Below, one piece after another: positions 1-8,034 of a stretch of DNA of 64,000 nt (the first letter of the stretch is position 1; each line of letters starts with the position of its first letter). Under the pieces are notes generated by a model. It worked only from the letters and a program-made list of their open reading frames with translations, made no database searches and had not been told where the DNA came from. The position numbers and the translations under genes are program-made. The stretch covers positions 45,218 through 109,217 of the forward strand of contig JAUXSD010000216.1 of the NCBI GenBank assembly GCA_030681525.1. The letters are read 5' to 3'. This stretch comes from Solirubrobacteraceae bacterium. Its GTDB lineage: Bacteria; Actinomycetota; Thermoleophilia; Solirubrobacterales; Solirubrobacteraceae.

Positions 1-737
1 CCCCAGACCAGCGTCGTGGGCACGGCGATGCGCTTGAGCTGCGCGACCGGGATGGCCGGCAGGCCGACCTGCGCCATCAATCCGCCGAGCGCCGCGCTGG
101 CGCCGGGCGTGCGCGCACGGTCGAGGTTGTAGGCCGCGAAGGACTCCCAGTGCTCGCCCATCTGCGCGCGCAGGCCATCGAGGTCGAGCGCGCAGTGCTG
201 CCACAGCTTGTCGTGCGTCCGCTCGCCCGGCCGCGCGAGGAACTCCTCCAGGGCGAGCCCGAACTCGGGGGTCGGAGCGAAGCCGGTCAGGCCGAGCGCG
301 TCGACGAGCACGAGCCGGTCGAGCCGATCGCCGTGGTCGGCCGCGAACTGCGCGGCGATCGCGCCGCCGAGCGCGTATCCGACGAGCGTCGGAGGCGATG
401 GGCAGGTGCACTCGATCAGCTCGCGCAGCCAGTCGACCACGCGCGCGACGTCGAGCGTGCCGTCGTCGTCGGCCAGCTGCGATTCGCCGTGACCCGGCAG
501 GTCGGGGACGATCACCGCGTGCGTCGTGGCCAGCTCCGGGATCACCCGCATCCAGTGCGTCGCGTTTCCCGCGGGACCGTGCAGCAGCACGACCGGCGCT
601 CCCTCGCCGCCCTCCAGGACGGTGGTCCAGACCCCGGCCAGCAGCTCGCGCCGCTGCGTGACCGGCAGCCGGCTGAGCAGATGCTGACGCGCTTCCTGCC
701 CGCTGGTCGTCGTCGCCGCACCCTGTGTCGTCGTCAT
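1..737 (-). CDS. alpha/beta-hydrolase fold protein, partial, nucleophile serine replaced by alanine
   Basis: The start is ATG at 737 and the gene runs off the left edge after about 245 codons. The alpha/beta-hydrolase fold is clear: an oxyanion loop LLHGPAGNATHW near residues 51-62, DLPGHGES at 79-86, and a VDALGLTGF stretch after the nucleophile elbow. The elbow, however, reads GYALGGA (120-126), with Ala122 where the family has its catalytic Ser (G-x-S-x-G). The relatives it resembles are C-C or enol-lactone hydrolases. The protein may be non-hydrolytic or use another chemistry. It lies 125 nt downstream of a LuxR/TPR regulator on the same strand, and a carboxymuconolactone-decarboxylase-type gene is divergent from that regulator. 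This suggests aromatic-catabolism-like ancestry (inference). Confidence 0.85.
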   Translation of the reverse strand, partial: MTTTQGAATTTSGQEARQHLLSRLPVTQRRELLAGVWTTVLEGGEGAPVVLLHGPAGNATHWMRVIPELATTHAVIVPDLPGHGESQLADDDGTLDVARVVDWLRELIECTCPSPPTLVGYALGGAIAAQFAADHGDRLDRLVLVDALGLTGFAPTPEFGLALEEFLARPGERTHDKLWQHCALDLDGLRAQMGEHWESFAAYNLDRARTPGASAALGGLMAQVGLPAIPVAQLKRIAVPTTLVW

Positions 738-742
738 GTCGT

Positions 743-772
743 CACGCTCCGTCAGTCGCTCGTCGGAGCGTG
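743..772. promoter_or_regulatory. 9-bp inverted repeat upstream of the hydrolase
   Basis: Perfect arms CACGCTCCG (743-751) and CGGAGCGTG (764-772) are separated by 12 nt and lie just upstream of the hydrolase start at 737. The repeat could be an operator for the adjacent LuxR regulator or a leader hairpin. The symmetry is seen directly; the function is inferred. Confidence 0.45.
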
Positions 773-862
773 CGACGCTACGGCGCTGCACCGCCGCTGC
801 CATCGCCTGCATTGACCAACCAACGCGGGCGGTCGCGTGGTCATTTCTGACTACGCGCGGTC

Positions 863-2503
863 TCAGAGCAGGCCGTGGGCGTGGGCGAACGCGCTTGCCG
901 CGGTCCGCGACGCCACGCCGAGCTTGGCGAAGATGTTCTGCAGGTGACGGGCGACGGTGTGCTGGCTGATCACGAGCTCGCCGGCGACCTCCCGGTTGCT
1001 GCGGCCCGCCGCCACGAGACGCAGCACCTGCAGCTCGCGCGGCGTCAGGCCGTGCGTCGCGCCATCCCTCGTGCCGGTCGAGCGCTCCTCGGGGAGGTCG
1101 AGATCGGGCGCGGCGCCGAGCCGCTCGAACGCGGCGCGTGCCTCGTCGAGCTCGAGCGCCGCGCTGTCGTCATCGCCCAGCGCGCGGCAGCAGCGCGCGA
1201 TCAGCCTGCGAGCGCGCGCCGCCTCGTAGGGCGCGTCGAGCGCGCGCCAGGTCTCGTCGGCGCGGCGCAGCGCGACGAGCGCCGCGCGCGCATCGCCGTC
1301 GGCCAGTTCGACGGCGCCGCGGGCGTGCGCCGCCAGCGCGGCCAGCATCGGTCCAGTCCAGCGCTCGGCGAGCGCCTGCAGTTCGTCGCCCGCGCGACGC
1401 GCCGCCGGGACATCGCCGATGGCCAGCATGATCTCGACGCAGGCCGGCAGCATCCGCACGCGCTGCGCCGGTTGCAGCGCCTCCTCGACCAGACGTCCGA
1501 TCGCCGCGGCGGCCACATCGCCGTCGCCCTGCGCAAGCCGCAGCAGCGCGAGGCCGGGCTGCGGGTCGCAGCCGCCGCGGCGCGCGTCGCGGTAGGCCTC
1601 CTCGGCCGCGGCGAACTCGCCGCGCAAGCGATGGATCTCGCCCTGCACGTAGCGGGCCTGCGCGGCTGTCGACACGTTGCTCGCCAGCGCGCAGCGCTCA
1701 GCGGCGCGCCGCGCCTCCCCCAGCGCCTCGGGCCACGCGCCGTGCAGCGCCATGATCTCGGCTCGGTGCACGAGGCACGTGCCCGTGAAGCTGACGAGGT
1801 CGGGCTGTTGCTCACACCACGCCGCCAGAGCCTCGGTCCACTCCTGCGCGCGCCGTGGCTCGTGCGCGGCGCGGCAACCGGTGATCACGCCGCAGTAGAC
1901 GAAGCCGTTGATCATCGGCGACAGCTCGCCCGCGGTGACGGCCACCATCGCCTCGTCGAGCAGCGCGAGGCCCTCGACCACCCTGCCCAGCTCGATCAGG
2001 AGCAGGCCTTGATCCTGTGCGGCGAGCGCGTGCAGGTCCATCTCGCCGAAGCTCGCGCCGATCGCCGTCGCCTGGGCCGCGACCCCGGCCGCGGCCTCGA
2101 GGTCGCCGGCGGCCTCGTGCGCGAACATGTCCGCCAGCAGGAGGTAGCCACGTTCCACGCAGTCACCCTCCTGGCCCTCGACGAGCCGCCGGGCGCGCCC
2201 GAGCCACCCCGTCGCACCGCCGAGCTTGCCGCGCAGGATGAGGTTGATCGCGATCCAGAACGCACAGCGCGCCGCGCGCAGGCCCGCGCCGCCGTCGAGG
2301 TGCGCCTGATACGCGCGCTCCATGGCGCTGACGTAGTCCGCGTCGCGACCCAGCATGTACGCCGACGTCGCCAGCGACTCGAGATCCTCGGCGGCCAGCG
2401 GCTGCACCCGATCGGCGCGCGACAGCGACTCGTGCGCGTCCGTCCAGGCCCGGCTCGCATAGAACGCACGGCCCCGTTCGATGTGATCGACCGCACCCGC
2501 CAT
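863..2503 (-). CDS. LuxR-family regulator with N-terminal TPR-like region
   Basis: 546 residues. The start is ATG 2503; the frame stays open upstream, but that part reads as non-protein sequence. Residues 1-470 are all-helical, Ala/Leu/Glu-rich and TPR-like. The last 62 residues form a LuxR HTH ([15 protein letters not shown], then [20 protein letters not shown] and [11 protein letters not shown]). There is no N-terminal receiver or AAA P-loop, unlike the 968-residue LuxR protein nearby. It is divergent from a carboxymuconolactone-decarboxylase-family gene across a 95-nt gap and is followed on the same strand by an alpha/beta-hydrolase, so control of these neighbours is plausible. The ligand is unknown. 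Confidence 0.9.
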   Translation of the reverse strand: MAGAVDHIERGRAFYASRAWTDAHESLSRADRVQPLAAEDLESLATSAYMLGRDADYVSAMERAYQAHLDGGAGLRAARCAFWIAINLILRGKLGGATGWLGRARRLVEGQEGDCVERGYLLLADMFAHEAAGDLEAAAGVAAQATAIGASFGEMDLHALAAQDQGLLLIELGRVVEGLALLDEAMVAVTAGELSPMINGFVYCGVITGCRAAHEPRRAQEWTEALAAWCEQQPDLVSFTGTCLVHRAEIMALHGAWPEALGEARRAAERCALASNVSTAAQARYVQGEIHRLRGEFAAAEEAYRDARRGGCDPQPGLALLRLAQGDGDVAAAAIGRLVEEALQPAQRVRMLPACVEIMLAIGDVPAARRAGDELQALAERWTGPMLAALAAHARGAVELADGDARAALVALRRADETWRALDAPYEAARARRLIARCCRALGDDDSAALELDEARAAFERLGAAPDLDLPEERSTGTRDGATHGLTPRELQVLRLVAAGRSNREVAGELVISQHTVARHLQNIFAKLGVASRTAASAFAHAHGLL

Positions 2504-2598
2504 GCGCACATGCTGGTCGACTGACCCGCAACGCTCAAGGCTGCAGTTGAAACCCGCCGATACGTGACATCCGACACCGACATGAGGGAGGCCGGGGA

Positions 2599-3042
2599 AT
2601 GGCCACGACCGACACGGATGCACAACCCGAGCACGACGAGGCATCCGCCGAATACCAGCGCGGGATGGAGGAGATCCGCAAGCAGCTCGGCCCGATGGCC
2701 GACTCCTACATCCAGAAGATCAAAGCGCTCGCGCCCGAGTTCGCCTGGGTGAACGTCACGTTTCCGTTCGGCGAGCTCTACACGCGCGACGTCCTCGATC
2801 TGAGGACGCGCGAGCTGTGCACCGTTGCGGCGCTGACCGTCCAGGGGTTCGCCCTTCCCCAGCTCAAGCTGCACGTCGACGCGGCGCTGCGTTCCGGCGC
2901 CTCGCGCGAAGAGGTGATCGAGGTGATCACCCAGATGATCGCCTACGCCGGCTTCCCGGCCGCGACCAACGCCCTGATGACCGCCCAGACCGTCTTCCAG
3001 GACCACGACGCAAGCACCGAAGCAGTGAAGGCGGCGGGCTGA
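2599..3042 (+). CDS. carboxymuconolactone decarboxylase family protein
   Basis: 147 residues. ATG 2599 follows a purine-rich GGGAGG Shine-Dalgarno. The core matches the CMD/AhpD-like helical family: [23 protein letters not shown] at about residues 54-76, then [26 protein letters not shown]. Only one Cys (in RELC) is present, so the CxxC peroxidase pair of AhpD is absent. That favours a PcaC-like decarboxylase or an uncharacterised CMD subgroup rather than alkylhydroperoxidase. CMD proteins typically form hexamers or trimers in the cytosol. Its divergent neighbour is the LuxR/TPR regulator and the hydrolase lies beyond; a beta-ketoadipate-like function is possible but not proven. Confidence 0.88.
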   Translation: MATTDTDAQPEHDEASAEYQRGMEEIRKQLGPMADSYIQKIKALAPEFAWVNVTFPFGELYTRDVLDLRTRELCTVAALTVQGFALPQLKLHVDAALRSGASREEVIEVITQMIAYAGFPAATNALMTAQTVFQDHDASTEAVKAAG

Positions 3043-3082
3043 CACTTCGCGCCCGCCCGGCCCCACCCGGGGCATAATCGCG

Positions 3083-3568
3083 GTGTGCGTCTCACATCGC
3101 ACATCATTTCGGCTGGGCCGTGGCCGTGACGGCGTCGGCCGATCACAGGGTCGTCGATCGGTGCTTCGTGCGACGTCAGATGCCCTGGATGAGGCGGGCC
3201 TGGCCGGCGACTTCCCCCAGGACATCGCCGTCCTGCGGCGAGTGCCGTACGAGGCCCGCGCCGACTCCGTCATGTACCGCCCGGTGCTGGCCGAGTCCGC
3301 GCACGCGAGCGGCTGGGAGGTCCACCTCTACGACGCCAAGACCGTGGAGACCCGAGCGGCCGGCCGGCTGGCCGAGCGGGCCGACGAGATCCTGCTCGGG
3401 CCGCGGGCGGCGCTCGGTCCGCCGTGGACGGAGGACCACCGGATGGCGCTGGCCGCGACCATCGCGCACGGGCATGGCGGGATGCCCCGGGGGGCCTTCA
3501 AGTCATGTCACGCGCTGCGCAGGATCCTCCTCGGAGGCTATGCGCAGGGCGACCGCGGTGCGACTTGA
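3083..3568 (+). CDS. hypothetical protein, possibly a decayed gene
   Basis: Unrecognised. The frame opens at GTG 3083, four nt after a CATAAT hexamer, but residues 1-26 are Arg/Gly/Ser-rich and look non-coding. From GTG 3161 onward the composition becomes protein-like (VLRRVPYEARADSVMYRPVL, then VHLYDAKTVETRAAGRLAERADEI split over 3330-3390). The last about 22 codons overlap the 3' end of the convergent AAA/LuxR gene (3503-3568) and again look random. The middle may be the remnant of a small cytosolic protein of which both ends have been lost. Alternatively it is a genuine 135-residue protein starting at 3161. Confidence 0.4.
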   Translation: MCVSHRTSFRLGRGRDGVGRSQGRRSVLRATSDALDEAGLAGDFPQDIAVLRRVPYEARADSVMYRPVLAESAHASGWEVHLYDAKTVETRAAGRLAERADEILLGPRAALGPPWTEDHRMALAATIAHGHGGMPRGAFKSCHALRRILLGGYAQGDRGAT

Positions 3569-6409
3569 CACACCGAGCTTGGCGAACATGCGAGACATGC
3601 TGCGCTCGACGGACTTCTCGCTGACGTGGATCGTCGCCGCGATCGCGCGGTTGGTGTGACCGTCGCGCACGAGCTCGCCGATCTGTCGCTCGCGCTCGGT
3701 CAACGACGCAAGCCCTCCCCGGCCGGCGATCGCCGACCGCGCACCGCCGCCGCGCCGTAGGCGCTGCAACTCGACTTCGGCCTGGGCGCGAAACCCGTGC
3801 GCTCCGCCGCGCCGGAGCTCGCCGGTGGCGCGCTCGAGCTCGCCGGTGGCTGCCTGCAGATTGCCGTCGCGGCCAAGCGCCTTCGCCGCGAGGATCCGGC
3901 AGCGGGCGGCCTCGATCGGTATCGCGTGCCGATCGGCGCGCTCGGCGGCCGCCAGCGCGATGTGCGCAGCGGCTGCGCTGTCGCCGCGCGCGTGAGCGAC
4001 AGCCGCGATCGCGCGCTGCGCGAACGCCGCCTCGGCGGCGAGCTGCCCACCGTGGGTGGCCGCGATCGCCTTGCGCGCCCAGGCCTCCGCCGCGTCGATG
4101 CGGCCGAGTGCGATCTCGGCCCGGGTGAGCAGCTCGTAGGCGGGGGCGTGGCCTGAGCGGGACGTCTGCAGATCCGTGCCGCCGCTCATCTCCAGCAGGA
4201 TGTCGCGCGCGGGCAGGGGCTCTGCGAGCTCGATCAGCGCGGTTGCGTGATACAGGCCGCTCATGCCGGGGATGAGGCCCGGATCGGCCGTCCGCGCGAG
4301 GCTGACGCATCGCTCGCCGGCCTTGACAGCGGCGTCGAAGTCGCCCTTGTAGGTCGCCACGACCGCCGACAGTCCCACCGCGACGGACAAGAACAGGTTC
4401 GGAGCGAGCGATCCGGCCTCGATCGCGGCCGTCAGCGTCTCGTCGGCGTCGTCGAGGCGACCCATCCGGATCAGCGCCCACGCCTTGGCGGTCATCGTCA
4501 CAAGCAGCGCGGCGCCCTGACCGGATGCGAGCGAAACGGCGATCACGCGATCGCAGTGCTCCAGCGCGCGCTCATGACGTTCGAGCACCGCCTCGGTCCA
4601 GCCGACCCACAGCCCGAGGTCCAGGCGACTTGCCAGCTGCTCGTCGTCGAGGGCGTCAAACCCATCAGCCGCGCGATCGGTCACCTCGTCGGCGGGCAGG
4701 CCGAGGAAATAGTGCGCCAGCGCGATCTGGCCGGCAGCCGCGACCTCGGCCGCCGCCAGGCCGAGCGAGACGGCTCCCGTCCGCGCAGCTCGCGCCCAGT
4801 CGAGCATGTCGGCGTGGCGATTCTGGAAGGCGTGCCCGGCCGCGATCTCGATCTTCAGCAGCACCGCATCGGCCGAATCCGCTGTGGCCTGCGCGCGGTG
4901 CGCGCGGGCCAGCCGCGCATCGGCTTCGCGGTGACGGCCGAGCAGATGCTCGACACCGGCACAGTACGCGACGACCGTCACCCGGTTGCCGTCCGCTTCG
5001 GGCAGCCGCTCGAGCACTTCGCACAATGCCGCCCGGCTGTCCTCCAGCTGCCCGGACGCGCCGTGCGCCGTCGCCATCGCGATCAACAGCTCGATGCGTT
5101 GCGCGAGCGCGGCCGGCGTGTCGGGCAGCAGGCGCAACGCAGCGGCGCACCAGCGCGCGGCCAGCGCCGGCGCTCGAGGCGCGATCGTCGCGGCGGCCCC
5201 CGACAGCACCGCCACCGCGCGCATGTCCCCGGGCATCGCCGAACGCTCGACGTGGGGCGCCTGGGCGACGGCTGGGTCGCCACGCGCCGCCAGCAGCTCC
5301 GCGATCCGGCCATGCGCCGCCGCACACCAGCTGCGCGCCGCCAGCTCGTAGACGGTCGCGCGGACGATCGGATGACGAAACGCGTAGCGCTCGGCGGCCG
5401 CGGTCGGCCGCACGAGCCCGAAGCGCAAGAGCTCGTTGGTCAGATCCAGTGCCTCGCGGCCCCGCATCCCGGCGGCGACGTTCGCCATCGACATGGCGAA
5501 CGGGTCACCCGTCACCGCCGCCCCCTGCAGCAGCACACGAGCCGGCGCCGACAGCGACGACAGCTCGCTCGCCAGCGCAGCCCGGACCGTCTCGGGCACT
5601 GCAGTCGACCCCGCCGCGCCGACCGCACCCTCGCGCCGAGCGGCGGCAAGCTCGGCGCCCCGCGCCAGCTGCAGCAAGAAGAACGGGTTGCCACCACTCT
5701 CGCGATACAACCGATCGTGCTCGGCAGGGGGCGCGACCCCGTCGAGCAGCTGCCAGGCCTCCGGCGCGCTCAGCGGATCGAGGTCCATGCGCCATCCCTG
5801 ACGGTCGCGCACGGCGCCTGCAAGCGCCGAACTCAGCTGCGCCGAGACCTGCGACGGCCGGAAGCCCAGCGCAATCAGCACCGCGCCTCTCGGAGGGTGC
5901 GTGACGAGATGACCGATCAGCTCGATCGATCCCGGGTCGGCCCACTGCACGTCGTCGAGCACGAGGACGACGGGAGCATCGGCTGCGATCACGCCCAGCA
6001 GCCCGCGGACCGCCCGGTAGGCGCGATAGCGCTCCTGGTCGATCTCGGGCCGCCCGCGCGATCGCAGACCCTCGAACGCCTGCAACACGACGGCGAGCTC
6101 GTCGGCCAACCCGCAGGCCAGCCGCTGCAGACGATCGCGACCGAGCTGCATGAGCCAGTCGTCAAGCGCGTCGCTGAACACCCCAAACGGGAGCTCTGCC
6201 TCGAACTCGGCCGCGCGACCGGCGAACACCTGATGGCCGCGAGCGGACGCCCGCCATCGCAGCTCGCGCAGCACACAGGTCTTGCCGATCCCGGGCTCAC
6301 CGGCCACCTGCAATGCCACCACGCCGGCGGATTCCGTGGTCAGATCGTCGAGCAACCGCGCCAGGACACTCAACTCGGGCTTGCGACCCACGAGCACCGG
6401 CTGGCTCAC
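3503..6409 (-). CDS. large AAA-ATPase LuxR-family transcriptional regulator (MalT/LAL-like)
   Basis: 968 residues from GTG 6409, the normal size for LAL regulators. A Walker A GEPGIGKT is at residues 37-44 and a Walker B VVLVLDDVQWAD at about 147-158. A long helical TPR-like middle follows. The C-terminal LuxR HTH (LTERERQIGELVRDG, then TNRAIAATIHVSEKSVERSM) covers roughly residues 900-960. These are ATP-dependent, signal-responsive activators. The start is preceded by TAAGAC six nt upstream, resembling the leaderless -10 pattern elsewhere in this window. A possible 31-codon upstream ORF lies 17 nt ahead. The target genes are not evident. Confidence 0.93.
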   Translation of the reverse strand: MSQPVLVGRKPELSVLARLLDDLTTESAGVVALQVAGEPGIGKTCVLRELRWRASARGHQVFAGRAAEFEAELPFGVFSDALDDWLMQLGRDRLQRLACGLADELAVVLQAFEGLRSRGRPEIDQERYRAYRAVRGLLGVIAADAPVVLVLDDVQWADPGSIELIGHLVTHPPRGAVLIALGFRPSQVSAQLSSALAGAVRDRQGWRMDLDPLSAPEAWQLLDGVAPPAEHDRLYRESGGNPFFLLQLARGAELAAARREGAVGAAGSTAVPETVRAALASELSSLSAPARVLLQGAAVTGDPFAMSMANVAAGMRGREALDLTNELLRFGLVRPTAAAERYAFRHPIVRATVYELAARSWCAAAHGRIAELLAARGDPAVAQAPHVERSAMPGDMRAVAVLSGAAATIAPRAPALAARWCAAALRLLPDTPAALAQRIELLIAMATAHGASGQLEDSRAALCEVLERLPEADGNRVTVVAYCAGVEHLLGRHREADARLARAHRAQATADSADAVLLKIEIAAGHAFQNRHADMLDWARAARTGAVSLGLAAAEVAAAGQIALAHYFLGLPADEVTDRAADGFDALDDEQLASRLDLGLWVGWTEAVLERHERALEHCDRVIAVSLASGQGAALLVTMTAKAWALIRMGRLDDADETLTAAIEAGSLAPNLFLSVAVGLSAVVATYKGDFDAAVKAGERCVSLARTADPGLIPGMSGLYHATALIELAEPLPARDILLEMSGGTDLQTSRSGHAPAYELLTRAEIALGRIDAAEAWARKAIAATHGGQLAAEAAFAQRAIAAVAHARGDSAAAAHIALAAAERADRHAIPIEAARCRILAAKALGRDGNLQAATGELERATGELRRGGAHGFRAQAEVELQRLRRGGGARSAIAGRGGLASLTERERQIGELVRDGHTNRAIAATIHVSEKSVERSMSRMFAKLGVSSRTAVALRIASEEDPAQRVT

Positions 6410-6426
6410 GAGCCCGTCTTATCAGA

Positions 6427-6522
6427 TCAGTTGCCGCACCGCACGTCGTTCGCGATACCCGCAGAACGCCTCGTCTGTCGAGCGATGCGCCGATCGCTGC
6501 CGCGCGGCGTTTCGATGCTCAT
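6427..6522 (-). CDS. possible 31-residue upstream peptide
   Basis: ATG 6522 is preceded by GGAG at 6531-6534 with 8-nt spacing, and the frame ends in TGA at 6427, only 17 nt before the LuxR gene start. The product (MSIETPRGSDRRIARQTRRS, then 11 more residues) is strongly basic and resembles no family I know. It may be a leader peptide controlling the large regulator or a chance frame. The ribosome site is the best evidence for it. Confidence 0.35.
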   Translation of the reverse strand: MSIETPRGSDRRIARQTRRSAGIANDVRCGN

Positions 6523-6740
6523 GCTGATCGCTCCTGGAGGTGTGTGTCGACGTCTTCTGACGCCATGCTCCGCCTCGCTGCGACCCCCTGTCGACCTGCA
6601 TGATACGGGCGTCGTGGTCTCGTAAGTTGAGGGATTTCCCCCCCTTGACCGGGCGCGGCAGGCCATGGGACGGTCGCATGCATAGCGAGCCGCGTGGCTT
6701 TGCGGTGAACGGGAAGCCGGCGGCGGTTTTGCCATGTGCG
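6523..6740. other. intergenic region without a recognised gene
   Basis: Together with the flanking sequence (6410-6778), this divergent spacer separates the LuxR gene from the secreted-protein pair. It is less GC-rich than the coding regions around 6620-6650. No tRNA, riboswitch or convincing additional ORF was recognised. Confidence 0.5.
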
Positions 6741-6762
6741 GTGTCGCGCATGTGCGCGACAC
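6741..6762. promoter_or_regulatory. 22-bp near-perfect palindrome before the DUF11/TSP3 gene
   Basis: GTGTCGCGCA (6741-6750) and TGCGCGACAC (6753-6762) are exact reverse complements separated by 2 nt. The element ends a few bases before the Shine-Dalgarno of the gene starting at 6779. An operator or an RNA hairpin limiting initiation is plausible. The downstream tandem paralogue lacks it. Confidence 0.5.
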
Positions 6763-6778
6763 GTGGGAGGGGAGAGGT

Positions 6779-7999
6779 ATGCGGCCGTATCGAGCCGGAC
6801 GCCGCAGGTCGGCGATCCGGCGGGGCATGTTGTTTGCGGCGCTGCTGCTGACCGGCAGCCTGTCGAGCGCAGTCAGCAGCGCGTCCGCGGCGATCGAGAT
6901 CACGAAGGAAGCATCGCGGACCGAGTCGCGACCTGGCCAGACCGTCGCGTTCACGATCACGGTGCGCAACACCGGCTTGGTGCCGGCGACGGTCACCATG
7001 ACCGACGCGCTACCGCCGAACCTCACGTTCGTGTCCATGGGCGCCACCGGCGGCAGCTGCGTCCAGGAGGGGCCGGTCACCGTGAGCTGCGTGGCCACGT
7101 TGAGCGCATCCGAGGCGTTGACAGTGACCATCTCCACCGTGGGGACAGACCCGGGCAAGTGGTGCAACAGGGCCCAGGCCAGGGCTGGGACCACGGCCTT
7201 CGTCGACGACACCGCGTGTGGCGAAATCGTCATGCCGGTCAGCGACAGCGACGGCGACGGCGTGGCCGACCCGAACGACAACTGTCCCGACATCCCGAAC
7301 CCCGGCCAGGCCAACACCGATGGCGACGCGCAGGGCAACGCATGCGACGCCGACGACGACAACGACGGGGTCGCAGACGGCCCCGACCTGTGCGAGGGCA
7401 CCTCTCCCGGGACCGTCGTCGCGGGGGATGGCTGCCCGGACCCCGACGGCGACGGGATCTCGACCCACGCCGGTGACAACTGCCCGAGCGTCGCCAACGA
7501 CGGCCAGGCCAACACCGACGGCGACGGCCAGGGCGACGCCTGCGACGCCGACGACGACAACGACGGAGTCGACGACAGCGCCGACCTGTGCGAGGGCACC
7601 CCGGCCGGAACCACCGTCGCAGCGGATGGCTGCCCCGAGCCCGACCCCGACCCCGACGGCGACGGCATCTCGACCAACGCCGGCGACAACTGCCCGGACA
7701 TCGCCAACCCCGACCAGGCCAACACCGACGGCGACGCACAGGGCGACGCCTGCGACGCCGATGACGACAACGACAATGTCGTCGACGGCGCGGACAACTG
7801 CCAGTCGACGGCGAACCCCGATCAGCAGGATCTCGACGGTGACGGCATGGGCAGCGCCTGTGACGCGGTCGAGCTGCCGACCGGCGACGACAAGGAGCAG
7901 TGCAGGAACGGCGGGTGGATGTTGTTCTACGACCTCGACGGCCCGCGGTTCAAGAACCAGGGCGACTGCACGAAATTCGTTACGCGAGGGCCGAAATGA
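6779..7999 (+). CDS. secreted DUF11 / thrombospondin type 3 repeat protein, copy 1
   Basis: 406 residues. ATG 6779 follows GGGGAGAGG. A twin-Arg-rich N-terminus and a hydrophobic signal segment (LLFAALLLTGSLSS region) end near ASAA. A DUF11-like beta domain (about residues 37-145: FTITVRNTGLVPATVTMTDA) is followed by thrombospondin type 3 calcium-binding repeats (DSDGDGVADPNDNCP and similar). The protein ends in a Cys-containing tail (KEQCRNGGWMLFY, then KNQGDCTKFV) common on actinobacterial secreted proteins. It is probably exported and calcium-stabilised at the cell surface. A paralogue follows 35 nt downstream on the same strand, so the two are likely co-transcribed. Confidence 0.9.
   Translation: MRPYRAGRRRSAIRRGMLFAALLLTGSLSSAVSSASAAIEITKEASRTESRPGQTVAFTITVRNTGLVPATVTMTDALPPNLTFVSMGATGGSCVQEGPVTVSCVATLSASEALTVTISTVGTDPGKWCNRAQARAGTTAFVDDTACGEIVMPVSDSDGDGVADPNDNCPDIPNPGQANTDGDAQGNACDADDDNDGVADGPDLCEGTSPGTVVAGDGCPDPDGDGISTHAGDNCPSVANDGQANTDGDGQGDACDADDDNDGVDDSADLCEGTPAGTTVAADGCPEPDPDPDGDGISTNAGDNCPDIANPDQANTDGDAQGDACDADDDNDNVVDGADNCQSTANPDQQDLDGDGMGSACDAVELPTGDDKEQCRNGGWMLFYDLDGPRFKNQGDCTKFVTRGPK
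7243..7866 (+). repeat. in-gene thrombospondin type 3 repeat tract, copy 1
   Basis: Imperfect GAC/GGC-rich coding repeats encode DxDxDGxxDxxDNCP units. The codon-level periodicity is protein repeat structure, not a CRISPR array. It closely resembles the tract at 8497-9106. Confidence 0.85.
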
Positions 8000-8034
8000 C
8001 CCTCGCCGAACAGACCCAAGCGAAGGGGAAAGGT

